Notes: generated by a model not told the origin, from the sequence alone. A stretch of DNA of 40,110 nucleotides from Niastella sp. (GCA_017744515.1 JAGIBF010000010.1:1-40110); one strand, 5' to 3'; positions 1 to 8,855 are shown, counted from the first letter of the stretch. Made by a program: numbers and translations.

Positions 1-1
1 C

Positions 2-157
2 AAATGCGGTCTGTTTAATAAAATGACGACGGGAATTTTTCATATTGACAATAATATTTATTTACCAGAAGACTGTTTGATACTATCTGATGAAAATAGG
101 TACAAATTACGATATACTAAACTATTCCGGCATAGAGCTTTACAATTTGCCAATTAA
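2..157 (+). CDS. Possible 3' end of an upstream gene (partial)
   Basis: From base 2 one frame stays open for 51 codons and ends with TAA at 155-157. It could be the C-terminus of a gene that begins before the window, or a small ORF from the ATG at 23. The predicted peptide is rich in Asn, Tyr, Leu and basic residues and I recognise no domain. The stretch is clearly more AT-rich than the genes that follow, so the open frame could also be chance. Confidence 0.3.
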   Translation, partial: KCGLFNKMTTGIFHIDNNIYLPEDCLILSDENRYKLRYTKLFRHRALQFAN

Positions 158-285
158 GCTGAATAGATTTTTGTCAGTCCTCCAACGGCATCCTGTACTG
201 TCCTGAAATCTACCGTATTAATTACAGCTGAAATAAAAAGTTCACTAACTTGGTTCGACAACAATTTTCCCGGTAAAAAAGCCAT

Positions 286-1613
286 ATGTCAAAATCAAAT
301 TCCAGTCGTCGTAAGTTTTTGAAAGCTGCCGCCACACTAACAGGAGTTACAGGCGTATCATCGGTTCCAACGACAGGGTTCGTGTGGGCGTGGTAGGCTT
401 CTCAGACCGTCATAGAAGTTCTCATATTCCTTGTTTTATGAATCATTACAAGGAGTTGAATTTTGATGTGGTCGCCGTATCGGATATCTGGAAAAAGAGA
501 AGGGAGGAAGGTGCCGCTACTTGGAAAGAGAAAATGGGGCATGATATTGTTGCCTGCCGGAATAATGAAGAATTATATAATCAAAAATTAGTGGATGCTG
601 TATTCATCAGCACGGCTGATTTTCAACATGCGCTGCATACCATCGAAGCGGTAAAAGCCGGTTGTGATGTATATGTCGAAAAGCCTTTTGCCGAGACTAT
701 GGAAGATAACCGTGCTGCCCTGAAGGCCGTGAAAGCCACCGACCGCATTGTGCAGGTTGGTTCGCAAAGAAGAAGTGGCGCCAATTATCATGCTGCCAAT
801 GAATTCATCCGTTCCGGCAAGTTTGGCCCGATCACGATGGTTGAGCTGACCTGGAATGTGAACCAGCCCGGCCGCTGGCGCCGGCCTGCCCTGGTGGAGC
901 AATGTAAGGAAGCTGATACCGATTGGAAACGCTACCTGATGAACAGGCCTTATGAGCCCTGGGATCCACGCAAGTACCTCGAGTATCGTTTGTTCTGGCC
1001 TTATTCATCGGGTTTGGCCGGTCAATGGATGAGCCACCAGATCGATACGGTGCACTGGTTCAGCGGACTGCAACACCCCCGCAGCGTGGTAGCCAACGGT
1101 GGTATTTATATGTGGAAAGACGGCAGAAGGAACTGGGACACCATTACGGCGGTGTTCGATTACGGTCCTGCAGATGACCTCACCAGCGGCTTCCAGGTTA
1201 CTTTCGGCAGCCGTATGCACAATGGTGATGAAAGACCGACAGAGATCTATTATTCCAATGGCGGCGAGTTGAACCTCAACACCAACAAAGTATCTCCCAC
1301 AGGTGGCCTTACCAAAAGGTTTGCCGATGAAATGAAGGTGCAACCCAACCTGTTGCCGGAGACGAGTCTAACTGCAGCAGAACCTGTTGTCGCATCCGCC
1401 AACACCGGTGGCGATAAACTCACCAGCAACCACGTACGCAACTGGATGGAGTGTGTTCGCAGCCGCAAACAGCCCAATGCTCCTGTAGAAGCTGGTTATA
1501 GTCATTCTGTGGCTACCATTATGACCAATGCTGCCGTACGTACGGGTCAGAAAGCTACTTTCAATGAAAAGACGCAGGAAGTAATGGCAGGTGGTAAACC
1601 GTTTAAATACTAA
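286..1613 (+). CDS. Gfo/Idh/MocA family oxidoreductase, Tat-exported, apparent frameshift near the N-terminus
   Basis: The body (from about base 363 to the stop at 1611) is a Gfo/Idh/MocA NAD(P)-dependent oxidoreductase. It has an N-terminal Rossmann start (RVRVGVVGFSD), the conserved EKP motif in VYVEKPFAE, and a C-terminal alpha/beta domain. The family usually acts on sugars, inositols or their derivatives. The ATG at 286 begins a clear twin-arginine signal (SSRRKFLKAAATLTGV) in another frame, which stops at a TAG around 394. The body frame is open only from base 315 and its only usable start is a GTG at 384, inside the nucleotide-binding fold. I infer a loss of about one base between roughly 350 and 365, either a real inactivating change or a sequence error. 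The DUF6807 gene follows after 2 nt. Confidence 0.82.
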
Positions 1614-1615
1614 AT

Positions 1616-2662
1616 ATGTCCTCGTTAAAAAATATCGGGCTGTGTGCATTAGGCACAGCCTTCTTTTCCGTCTCTTTTGCTCAGAAAAAACAAGCTGTAC
1701 AGGTTGTAAAGGTTGACAAAGAAAATAAAGTCAACATCCTGATTGGCTCAAAGCCTTTTACCAGCTTTCTGTTTCCCGATACGCTGGAGAAACCTGTTCT
1801 TTATCCGGTGCATGCCTCCAACGGGACCATCGTTACGCGGGGATTTCCTTTCAATCCCCTGCCCGGTGAGCCTACGGACCACCCGCATCATATGGGTATC
1901 TGGTTCAACTTTGAAAATGTGAACGGGCTCGATTTCTGGAATAATTCCTTTGCCATTGCGGCTGATAAAAAAAACAAGTATGGCTGGATCAAGACGGACC
2001 GCATCCTGGAAACCAAAAGCGGCAATACCGGGGTATTGTCTTATCATGCCAACTGGACCAACCAGGCCAATGATATTTTGCTGGAAGAAACAACCCGGTT
2101 CGAGTTCAGCGGCTCTGAGCATGAGCGTATCATTGACCGCGTAACGACTTTGAAAGCCAATACTACCGTATTGTTCAAGGATGCCAAGGATGGTATGCTG
2201 GGCGTGCGTGTAGCGAAGGACCTGCAGATACCTACAAAAGAAGAAAAGAAATTCTCCGACGATAAGGGGAATGTGACCGTAGTAAAAGCGGAGGCTGTTT
2301 CGAATGGTAATTACATTACCAGTGCAGGCAAGGAAGGTGACGCTGCCTGGAGTACCCGCGCCGACTGGTGTAAGCTATACGGCAAGATGGGTAAGGATTC
2401 GATCAGCATTTCGATCATCGACCATCCGTCCAATATCAACTATCCTACTTTCTGGCATGCCCGTGGTTATGGCCTGTTTGCCGCCAACCCGCTGGGTGAA
2501 GCGATCTTTACCAATGGCGCGAGCGCTAAAAACCTGCAGTTGCAAAAGGGTGAATCGGTTACGTTCCGCTACCGGATCGTGGTGAGTGATGGAAAGAAAA
2601 CGCCTTCTGCGCAGCAGCTCAGCGTGCTGGCAAAAGCGTTTGCGGAAAAGAAAGGTGACTAA
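1616..2662 (+). CDS. DUF6807 / PmoA-family secreted protein
   Basis: This 348-residue protein starts with a Sec signal peptide (about residues 1-22, ending SVSFAQ). Its DHPHHMGIWFNFENVNG motif and the following FWNNS are typical of the DUF6807 ('PmoA family') proteins common in Bacteroidota and Planctomycetes. These usually sit beside Gfo/Idh/MocA oxidoreductases and sugar-catabolic genes. The biochemical role is not settled. The PmoA name comes from automated annotation and there is no evidence here for methane oxidation. It starts 2 nt after the oxidoreductase stop, so the two are one transcription unit, ended by the hairpin at 2687-2712. A periplasmic role with the upstream Tat-exported oxidoreductase is an inference from context. 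Confidence 0.8.
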   Translation: MSSLKNIGLCALGTAFFSVSFAQKKQAVQVVKVDKENKVNILIGSKPFTSFLFPDTLEKPVLYPVHASNGTIVTRGFPFNPLPGEPTDHPHHMGIWFNFENVNGLDFWNNSFAIAADKKNKYGWIKTDRILETKSGNTGVLSYHANWTNQANDILLEETTRFEFSGSEHERIIDRVTTLKANTTVLFKDAKDGMLGVRVAKDLQIPTKEEKKFSDDKGNVTVVKAEAVSNGNYITSAGKEGDAAWSTRADWCKLYGKMGKDSISISIIDHPSNINYPTFWHARGYGLFAANPLGEAIFTNGASAKNLQLQKGESVTFRYRIVVSDGKKTPSAQQLSVLAKAFAEKKGD

Positions 2663-2686
2663 ATAACCGCGATAAGATGATATTTT

Positions 2687-2712
2687 AAAACCCTCTTAAT
2701 CAGAGGGTTTTT
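2687..2712 (+). terminator. Intrinsic terminator after the oxidoreductase/DUF6807 unit
   Basis: CCCTCT (2691-2696) pairs perfectly with AGAGGG (2702-2707) across a 5-nt loop. An upstream A-run also pairs with the T-run that follows, so the hairpin could work on both strands. Confidence 0.75.
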
Positions 2713-2802
2713 CATTTGAGGCCCCTTATTGCAAAAAAAGTCCATCAGAATACATGATTTCGACATTTTTTAATGCCCCTAAGACACCAACTTTGCCGGA
2801 AT

Positions 2803-3720
2803 ATGTCAGACGTTTTTCATGCAGGCGAACGGGAAGTTCAGGACAAAACGGGTGAAACACATTTAGCCGATGCTATCAAAGGGCTTATTACCAGCACCAT
2901 TCCCCAGGGAGCTATCAATTTTGTTGAAAACCAGCCAATGGTTATTGTGGGTACCAGGAATGCTGCGGGTGAACCCTGGGCATCGCTGTTGATCGGTAAT
3001 TTTGGCTTCGTCAAAGTGCCCGACCCAGGCGCCATCGTGTTCGATACCCGGCGGATCATTAGCGATGAATCGGACATTTTCTTTTCCAACCTGCATGATG
3101 ACGATCAGATCGGCAGTCTTTTTATCGAGTTAAGTTCCCGGAAAAGGTTAAGGGTGAACGGCACCTGTCGACACGAAGGGGCGTTTATTCAACTCAGTAT
3201 ACAGCATGCTTATCCTAATTGTCCCAAGTACATTCAACGCCGGGTTATCTCCATGCCGGAATATTTTGAAAAGGTTGCTGCCGTTACTACACAGGGAACC
3301 GGCCTGACGCCTGCTGCTATCGCCTGGATAAAAGATGCAGATACGTTGTTTGTGGCAAGTGCCGGCGCCAATGGCGGATTGGATGCTTCTCACAGGGGAG
3401 GTAATCCCGGTTTTGTTCAAGTCATTGATGATACTGTATTGAAAATACCCGACTATCCTGGTAACAGCTTATTCAATACGCTCGGAAATATTGTACAAAA
3501 TCCGAAGGTTGGTTTGTTGTTCATTGATTTTGACAAAAGAGAAACACTGCAATTGACGGGGACTGCCAGCCTGTTGTTTGACCAGACCAGTGAAGATGAC
3601 CTGCTAAGAACAAGAGGCACGGGACGGTATTGGTTATTTAATGCTTTGCGCTGGATCCATACGATCGATCACCATAACGTTCAATGGAAGTTTTTAGAAT
3701 ATTCTCGATTTAATCCATAA
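2803..3720 (+). CDS. Pyridoxamine 5'-phosphate oxidase-family (split-barrel FMN-binding) protein
   Basis: This protein of about 305 residues resembles the large pyridoxamine 5'-phosphate oxidase-like proteins. It has two split-barrel halves: the first holds VIVGTRNAAGEPWASLLIG, the second begins around TLFVASAGANGG and contains a PGFVQV stretch. Such proteins bind flavin and probably reduce small molecules; the substrate is unknown. I chose the ATG at 2803 (MSDVFHAGEREVQ) over the in-frame ATG at 2773, because that N-terminus looks like the family's and the earlier residues are low in similarity. A CAACTTTG box only about 7 nt upstream implies a very short or absent leader. It is monocistronic or leads into the NmrA-like gene. 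Confidence 0.75.
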   Translation: MSDVFHAGEREVQDKTGETHLADAIKGLITSTIPQGAINFVENQPMVIVGTRNAAGEPWASLLIGNFGFVKVPDPGAIVFDTRRIISDESDIFFSNLHDDDQIGSLFIELSSRKRLRVNGTCRHEGAFIQLSIQHAYPNCPKYIQRRVISMPEYFEKVAAVTTQGTGLTPAAIAWIKDADTLFVASAGANGGLDASHRGGNPGFVQVIDDTVLKIPDYPGNSLFNTLGNIVQNPKVGLLFIDFDKRETLQLTGTASLLFDQTSEDDLLRTRGTGRYWLFNALRWIHTIDHHNVQWKFLEYSRFNP

Positions 3721-3759
3721 TACGGTTGGTTTTGGCCGTGGAGAAGGTTAAGACCTGTG

Positions 3760-3771
3760 TTTTGACTACAA
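3760..3771 (+). promoter_or_regulatory. TTTTGACTACAA motif, possible regulator site
   Basis: The 12-mer TTTTGACTACAA lies about 70 nt before the NmrA-like reductase. It recurs at 36172 before an SDR gene, and with one change at 5770 before an aldo/keto reductase. Shared placement before oxidoreductase genes suggests an operator, but no binding factor can be named. Confidence 0.3.
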
Positions 3772-3811
3772 CAACCTGCCTTTCGGTTACGTCGTTCTTT
3801 TTGTTGATGCG

Positions 3812-3830
3812 GACCTTTGTATCAACAAAA
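3812..3830 (+). promoter_or_regulatory. Promoter -7-like box and shared leader TTTGTATCAACAAAA
   Basis: GACCTTTG at 3812-3819 resembles the Bacteroidota TAnnTTTG box. It is followed by the 15-mer TTTGTATCAACAAAA (3816-3830), ending 10 nt before the ATG. The same 15-mer with the same spacing precedes the SDR at 18868. Confidence 0.4.
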
Positions 3831-3840
3831 ACAAATAATC

Positions 3841-4746
3841 ATGAACATCGTACTGACAGGCTCTCTCGGCAATATAGGAAGGCCACTCACGCAGGAACTG
3901 GTACAGAAAGGACATGCTGTTACCGTCATCAGCAGCAGCACTAAAAGACAAAAAGACATCGAAGCGCTGGGCGCCAAAGCCGCTATTGGCATCATGCAGG
4001 ACCCCGCTTTTCTATCGGATGCTTTTAAAGGTGCCGACATCGTTTATCTCATGGAAACCATGGAAGCGGTTGGCGATATGTTTGATAAAGATGTCGACTT
4101 CATTGAAAGCATTACGCAGATCGGTCGTAACTACAAGCAGGCTGTAGCCGGGTCGGGGGTTAAGAAAGTAATCCACCTGAGCAGTATCGGCGCCCATATG
4201 GCCGAAGGTAATGGCATCCTGTTATTTCACCATAATGTAGAAAATATCCTGCAACAACTGCCTGGCGATGTAGCCATCAAATTCATCCGGCCGGTTGGGT
4301 TCTTCGACAACCTGTTATCCTTCATCAGAACTATCAAGAACAAAGGCGCTATCATCTCCAACTATGGTGGTGATCAAAAGGAGCCCTGGGTTTCTCCTTT
4401 GGATATTGCTGCAGTCGTTGCCGAAGAAGTGGATCTGCCTTTTGAGGGCAGAAAGATCCGCTACGTGGCAAGCGATGAAGTGTCGCCCAATGAAATTGCC
4501 CGGGCGATCGGCGAAGCCATTGGAAAGCCTGACCTGGCCTGGTCGGTCATTCCCGATGAGCAAGTGCTGAACGGCTGGCTGTCGATTGGTTTCAATGCCC
4601 AGGTGGCCAAAGGTTTTGTAGCATTACAGGCAAGCCAGGGGACCGGTTTGCTCTATGAAGATTACTACCGTCACCGGCCGGTATTAGGAAAAGTGAAGCT
4701 GAAAGATTTTGTTACCACATTTGCTGCTGCCTTCCACCAGGAATAG
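3841..4746 (+). CDS. NmrA-like NAD(P)-dependent reductase
   Basis: This 301-residue atypical short-chain dehydrogenase opens with a beta strand and the NAD(P) glycine motif TGSLGNIG (about residues 5-12). That is followed by acidic and hydroxyl residues (ISSSTKRQKD) and the LSSIGAH segment seen in NmrA/SDR5-type proteins. It lacks the YxxxK motif of classical SDRs. Relatives act as NADPH-dependent quinone or azo reductases or as redox-sensing regulators. The start at 3841 fits the fold directly; an upstream in-frame ATG at 3817 lies in the leader and was rejected. An AraC-type regulator follows in the same direction after 72 nt and has its own promoter-like box, so it may control this gene. 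Confidence 0.8.
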   Translation: MNIVLTGSLGNIGRPLTQELVQKGHAVTVISSSTKRQKDIEALGAKAAIGIMQDPAFLSDAFKGADIVYLMETMEAVGDMFDKDVDFIESITQIGRNYKQAVAGSGVKKVIHLSSIGAHMAEGNGILLFHHNVENILQQLPGDVAIKFIRPVGFFDNLLSFIRTIKNKGAIISNYGGDQKEPWVSPLDIAAVVAEEVDLPFEGRKIRYVASDEVSPNEIARAIGEAIGKPDLAWSVIPDEQVLNGWLSIGFNAQVAKGFVALQASQGTGLLYEDYYRHRPVLGKVKLKDFVTTFAAAFHQE

Positions 4747-4788
4747 CTGCAGGTAACGACGCGCAGATCGCGGGCGATTTAATAAGCT

Positions 4789-4796
4789 TACTTTTA
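4789..4796 (+). promoter_or_regulatory. Promoter -7-like box TACTTTTA for the AraC gene
   Basis: TACTTTTA, close to the Bacteroidota TAnnTTTG box, lies 22 nt before the ATG at 4819. Confidence 0.35.
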
Positions 4797-4818
4797 TGTA
4801 TGTTTAATCCTCATCCGG

Positions 4819-5745
4819 ATGACAGGTATCAAGACACAACGAATTAAGACCATCAGTGAATTCCATCAGCTGAGAGGACTGCCAAAGGCGGAGCACCCTT
4901 TGATAAGTGTAGTGGATTACAACGCCATCAAGCGTTCGTCCGACATTAGTGCCGTCAATTGGGTACTTGACTTTTACAATATCTCTCTTAAACGGGGATT
5001 GAATGCCAAGCTGAAGTATGGACAGCAGGAATATGATTTCGATGAAGGGGTGATGTTCTTTATTGCTCCCAACCAGGTTTTTCGGATCGAAGAAGAGCCT
5101 GCCTCCACGGCTAAGCGTTCGGGCTGGATGCTGCTTATTCACCCAGACTTTTTATGGAATACGCCTTTGGCGAAGAAAATTAAGCAATACGAGTATTTTG
5201 ACTATGCTGTGAATGAGGCTTTGTTTCTTTCCGACAAAGAGGAGAAAACAATGAACGGCATTATTCAAACCGTTAAACAGGAATATCATTCCAATATCGA
5301 CAAGTTTAGCCAGAATATCATCATTTCGCATGTGGAGGCATTGCTCAATTATTCTGAAAGGTTCTATCATCGCCAGTTCATCACCCGGAAGATCACCAAT
5401 CACCATATCCTGACCCGCCTGGAAGGGTTGCTGACGGATTACTTCAAAAGCGACGACCTGATCAACAAGGGGCTGCCTGGTGTTCAACACCTCGCAGACG
5501 CGCTGCATGTTTCCTCCAAGTACTTAAGTAGTTTATTGAAACAACTGACCGGGCAAACAGCGCAACAGCATATTCATGAAAAGCTGATTGACAGGGCGAA
5601 GGAAAAGCTCTCTACTACCAATCTGTCGGTCAGTGAAATTGCTTACGAACTGGGCTTTGAACACCCGCAGTCTTTCAGCAAGTTGTTTAAGACAAAAACC
5701 AGTCTGTCGCCATTGGAATTCAGACAGTCATTCAATATCACTTAG
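4819..5745 (+). CDS. AraC-family transcriptional regulator
   Basis: This 308-residue protein has an N-terminal cupin-like sensing region (about 30-120, including YDFDEGVMFFIAPNQVF). The C-terminal AraC DNA-binding domain (about 210-305) has two helix-turn-helices: VQHLADALHVSSKYLSSLLK and SVSEIAYELGFEHPQSFSKL, followed by the usual LSPLEFRQS end. It lies between an NmrA-like reductase and an aldo/keto reductase, all on the same strand. Regulators of this kind often control such a neighbour; which one is not shown here. It differs in sequence from the three other AraC proteins in the window, which form their own subgroup. Confidence 0.9.
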   Translation: MTGIKTQRIKTISEFHQLRGLPKAEHPLISVVDYNAIKRSSDISAVNWVLDFYNISLKRGLNAKLKYGQQEYDFDEGVMFFIAPNQVFRIEEEPASTAKRSGWMLLIHPDFLWNTPLAKKIKQYEYFDYAVNEALFLSDKEEKTMNGIIQTVKQEYHSNIDKFSQNIIISHVEALLNYSERFYHRQFITRKITNHHILTRLEGLLTDYFKSDDLINKGLPGVQHLADALHVSSKYLSSLLKQLTGQTAQQHIHEKLIDRAKEKLSTTNLSVSEIAYELGFEHPQSFSKLFKTKTSLSPLEFRQSFNIT

Positions 5746-5769
5746 GGTTCAATATTCCTTACTGCTTTG

Positions 5770-5787
5770 TTTTGACTAAAATATTCC
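5770..5787 (+). promoter_or_regulatory. TTTTGACTAAAATATTCC motif
   Basis: This 18-mer differs by one base from TTTTGACTACAATATTCC at 36172-36189. Both lie upstream of oxidoreductase genes, here 142 nt before the aldo/keto reductase. It may be an operator or part of a promoter. Confidence 0.35.
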
Positions 5788-5929
5788 CTGATCAGCGCTG
5801 TAGATAACGGCCGGTGAAAGTAGAAGTATTTAATGAGCCGTACAGACAAGTAAATTGAGCTATCAGGGAAAGCTGCCACGGCCTTCAAGGGGTGAACTTT
5901 GTGTTGTAAATCATTAAAAAAGTAACGTG

Positions 5930-6901
5930 ATGTCAACAATTACAAAGATCCCTTTGGGTAAGAACGGGCCGTTGGTTTCCAGGCTCGGATTAGGCTGTAT
6001 GCGTATGTCGCCTGTTTGGGGTGGCAAAGCAAGCGATGAAACGGAAAGTATCGCTACTATTCAGCAAGCATTAGACAGTGGTATCAATTTTCTGAATACG
6101 GGTGATTTTTATGGCGCCGGCCACAATGAGCTGGTGGTGGGCAAAGCCATCAAGGGCCGCCGGGACGATGCTTTTATAAGCGTAAAATTCGGGGCTATCT
6201 TTTACAATGGCCAGTGGCTGGGCCTCGATCTTCGCCCCAATTCTATCAGGAACTTTATCAATTACTCGCTGGTGCGTTTGGGCATCGATACGATCGATCT
6301 TTACCAGCCGTGCAGGCTTGATAACAGTGTTCCAGTGGAAGATGTGATCGGCACCGTGGCCGACCTGATCAAAGAAGGCAAGGTGAGATACCTCGGCGTA
6401 AGTGAGATCACTGCCGCGCAGCTGCGCCTGGCAAACAGCGTACACCCCGTAACTGCGTTGGAGATAGGCTACTCGCTGGCCGATCGCCAGATCGAACGTG
6501 AGCTGTTGCCAACGGCCAAAGAACTGGGAATAGGTGTAGTGGCTTTTGCCAATACGGCCGAAGGCCTGCTTACCGGAGAAATGACTGCGCCGCTGCCTGC
6601 CGGCAGTTACCACCATCACTTTTCACGGTTTCAGGGCGAAAACCTGGTTAAGAATCTTGAAAAGGTGGAAGTGCTCAAGGCCATGGCAAAAGAAAAGGGG
6701 TATACACCCACACAGCTTGCCATCGCCTGGGTAAATGCACAGGGGAACCACATCATGCCATTGGTGAGCATGAGCCGCAGATCACGGCTGCCGGAAAATA
6801 TGCAGGCTATGGACATTGTGTTTACGCCTGCAGAGATGGAAAAACTCAATACACAGTTTGCTATAGGAACTATATTGGGAGACACCTACCTGCAGCGTTA
6901 G
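5930..6901 (+). CDS. Aldo/keto reductase
   Basis: This 323-residue TIM-barrel NADPH-dependent reductase of aldehydes or ketones shows KIPLGKNGPLVSRLGLGCM at the start. The active-site region is NTGDFYGAGHNELVVG (Tyr about 61), with a Lys in SVKFG and the C-terminal cofactor region around PLVSMSRRSRLPENM. Two usual tetrad positions differ. Asn (about 56) stands where the family has Asp in DTxxxYG, and the usual His in the QHR-type segment is Cys (YQPCRLD). A subfamily with PARLD at the second site exists, so that change may be normal; the Asn is more unusual. The ATG at 5930 is preferred to the overlapping GTG at 5927. A GAACTTTG box is about 30 nt upstream. Confidence 0.88.
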   Translation: MSTITKIPLGKNGPLVSRLGLGCMRMSPVWGGKASDETESIATIQQALDSGINFLNTGDFYGAGHNELVVGKAIKGRRDDAFISVKFGAIFYNGQWLGLDLRPNSIRNFINYSLVRLGIDTIDLYQPCRLDNSVPVEDVIGTVADLIKEGKVRYLGVSEITAAQLRLANSVHPVTALEIGYSLADRQIERELLPTAKELGIGVVAFANTAEGLLTGEMTAPLPAGSYHHHFSRFQGENLVKNLEKVEVLKAMAKEKGYTPTQLAIAWVNAQGNHIMPLVSMSRRSRLPENMQAMDIVFTPAEMEKLNTQFAIGTILGDTYLQR

Positions 6902-6916
6902 TATGTAAGGAGCTGT

Positions 6917-6924
6917 TAACTTTA
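6917..6924 (+). promoter_or_regulatory. Promoter -7-like box TAACTTTA
   Basis: TAACTTTA lies 12 nt before the ATG of the AraC gene at 6937 and resembles the TAnnTTTG box. If it is used, the leader is only a few bases long. Confidence 0.35.
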
Positions 6925-6936
6925 TATCTTTACCGT

Positions 6937-7743
6937 ATGACAAATCCTTCCGAAATAATACCAGGGGTACTCTTTTATTCTTATCTCTCTACCTTGCGTA
7001 AAGAGAAGGTGGGTTTTTTCGAGTACAATACCCTGGTATTACAGGTGGCGGGAATTTTTACACTCGTTACTTCCGATGAAACGGTTTCCATGTCGGCGGG
7101 TAATATGATCCTGATCAGAAAGAATCAGCTGGTCGAAATTATCAAACAGCCGGTAAACGGAGAAGATTACCAGACCATCGTTATCATTCTGAAGGAAGAT
7201 GTGCTCAGGCAGATTGCTTTAGAGCGGCATATTGAACCAGTGCAGAAATATACAGGCCCTGCTAATGTGGTTATTCCTGAGAATGACTTTCTGCGCGGTT
7301 TCTTCCAGTCGATCATTCCATACGTAAAGCATTCTGAAGAAACAATTGCTCATACTGTTGGAGAACTGAAGATAAAGGAAGCTGTACAGTTGTTACTGCA
7401 TACTAATCCGAAGCTTGCAGGGTTTTTGTTTGATTTTTCGGAGCCTCATAAAATAGACCTTGAAAAGTTTATGGTGGGCAACTATCACTTTAATGTACCT
7501 GTTGAGAAATTCGCGCAGCTTACCGGCCGGAGCCTTGCTGGTTTTAAGCGCGATTTCCAGAAGACATTCGGCATGGCGCCCAGGCAATGGCTACAGGAAA
7601 AGCGATTGACAGAAGCCCGGCACCTGATAGAGAGCAAGCATAAAAAGCCGTCCGACATCTATCTTGACCTGGGGTTTGAAAGTCTCTCTCATTTTTCCCG
7701 CTCCTTTAAGAATAAATATGGCAAGGCTCCAACGGCTTTGTGA
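6937..7743 (+). CDS. AraC-family transcriptional regulator
   Basis: This 268-residue regulator has an N-terminal cupin-type domain (TVSMSAGNMILIRKNQLVEI) and a C-terminal AraC helix-turn-helix region. Diagnostic parts are KFAQLTGRSLAGFKRDFQKT, then PRQWLQEKRLTEAR and LGFESLSHFSRSFKNKYG. It belongs to the same subfamily as the genes at 19918 and 22410. It lies 35 nt downstream of the aldo/keto reductase, which is its likely target or operon partner. Its TGA stop (7741-7743) abuts, with no gap, the stop of the convergent Crp/Fnr gene, so no terminator can lie between them. Confidence 0.9.
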   Translation: MTNPSEIIPGVLFYSYLSTLRKEKVGFFEYNTLVLQVAGIFTLVTSDETVSMSAGNMILIRKNQLVEIIKQPVNGEDYQTIVIILKEDVLRQIALERHIEPVQKYTGPANVVIPENDFLRGFFQSIIPYVKHSEETIAHTVGELKIKEAVQLLLHTNPKLAGFLFDFSEPHKIDLEKFMVGNYHFNVPVEKFAQLTGRSLAGFKRDFQKTFGMAPRQWLQEKRLTEARHLIESKHKKPSDIYLDLGFESLSHFSRSFKNKYGKAPTAL

Positions 7744-8343
7744 TCATGGCTTTGACGGCCTTTCTGCTATCCGCTTTCTGATCCTGCTGAGGGATTGATT
7801 TTTTATGCCTAAGAATGATGCAATGTGGTAGGATTGCACGCGTTGAAAAATGGTGGGATGTTGTTGTAAAAGATTCTGGTACCTGTGCTCATGGGTAAGC
7901 AATAACAGTTCTTCTACCCTGCCCTGCGAATGGTTGAAGAAGTATTCGGCCAGCAGCCGGCCAAACTTTTCCCAGCATTTATGGGTGTTGTATAACTGAT
8001 GAAGATCATCGTATGTGATATATAGAATTTGCGCTTCTTCGAGGGCTTCGATGTAGTAAGCGCATGGATATTGCAGGATAAAGCTGCGAAACGAAACAAT
8101 GAACTGATCTTCTGAAAAGAAGAACATGTTCTTTTCTTCGTTGGTTTTGTCGTCGTAATAAAACACCCTGAAAATACCTTTCACTACAATGCCTAAATCT
8201 TTACAGACAATGCTCTGCCTGTTGTAATAATCGTTCTTCGCAATGGTACGTTCCTTCCACAATGGCAAACTCACCGAGATATCATCTTCGGTGAGCCCGG
8301 CAAAGTTGCCCAACACTTTCAGTAATAGCGACAGTTTGTCCAA
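7744..8343 (-). CDS. Crp/Fnr-family transcriptional regulator
   Basis: The 199-residue protein has an N-terminal cyclic-nucleotide-binding-like beta barrel (about 20-115, including GIVVKGIFRVFYYDDKTNEE). A long helix follows, then a short C-terminal helix-turn-helix (about 168-195, SYHIASFLGIKNQSLSRIRK). This is the pattern of the many Crp/Fnr paralogues of Bacteroidota. I see no cysteine cluster for an Fnr-type iron-sulfur site, and the ligand is unknown. It follows the membrane-protein gene by 23 nt on the same strand and is probably co-transcribed with it. Confidence 0.88.
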   Translation of the reverse strand: MDKLSLLLKVLGNFAGLTEDDISVSLPLWKERTIAKNDYYNRQSIVCKDLGIVVKGIFRVFYYDDKTNEEKNMFFFSEDQFIVSFRSFILQYPCAYYIEALEEAQILYITYDDLHQLYNTHKCWEKFGRLLAEYFFNHSQGRVEELLLLTHEHRYQNLLQQHPTIFQRVQSYHIASFLGIKNQSLSRIRKRIAERPSKP

Positions 8344-8366
8344 TGTTGTCTATGTTTTGCGCTAAG

Positions 8367-8855
8367 TTATAGCTGTTTATTTATTTTCCGCTGTTTTAAG
8401 AATTGAAGTGTAGATCCAATGATGAACAAGGCGAAAAGTAATAGTAAGGAATTGAGCAGGAAAGGATCGGTAGGACTTTTGATCAGGGGATGATTCAATG
8501 GTACACGACTGAATGTTTCATTTACTGTAGGTATCAGCGACAGGAAGAAGCTGAATGACAGGCTGAAGTTTTCCAAATAGCGGGCGCGGCTGCTTGCCTT
8601 TTTTTTCGTGTGCAGGAAATAAGCCACTATTAGCAGCACTACAATGAACAGTGCAAATACGTGCCCTCCATTGAAGCCGCCATGTTTTGAAATGCCCAGC
8701 GCGGTTAGTGACGCGACGATGGTAGTCCAAAAATAAATACGTCCCGCATTTATCCCGAGGTCTATTTTCCCTTTTTTTACGAATGATATAACTGCTGCTA
8801 TGATAGCGATAATGCCAATGATGGTATGAAAAATGCCTAATCCTGATAAATGCAT
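8367..8855 (-). CDS. Four-helix membrane protein of unknown function
   Basis: The 162 residues form four hydrophobic segments: about 6-26 (IFHTIIGIIAIIAAVISFV), 38-56, 65-82 (VFALFIVVLLIVAYFLH) and 132-150 (LLLLFALFIIGSTLQFL). A polar, Pro-containing loop lies between the third and fourth. Small inner-membrane proteins of this type occur in Chitinophagaceae without an assigned role. It is the first gene of a two-gene unit with the Crp/Fnr regulator. It is divergent from the sigma-factor gene across a 169-nt AT-rich intergenic region. Confidence 0.7.
   Translation of the reverse strand: MHLSGLGIFHTIIGIIAIIAAVISFVKKGKIDLGINAGRIYFWTTIVASLTALGISKHGGFNGGHVFALFIVVLLIVAYFLHTKKKASSRARYLENFSLSFSFFLSLIPTVNETFSRVPLNHPLIKSPTDPFLLNSLLLLFALFIIGSTLQFLKQRKINKQL

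Noticed and set aside
1616..2662. Particulate methane monooxygenase subunit
   Set aside because: The PmoA name for DUF6807 proteins is an annotation label. The protein is soluble with a signal peptide and lacks the membrane helices of true PmoA.
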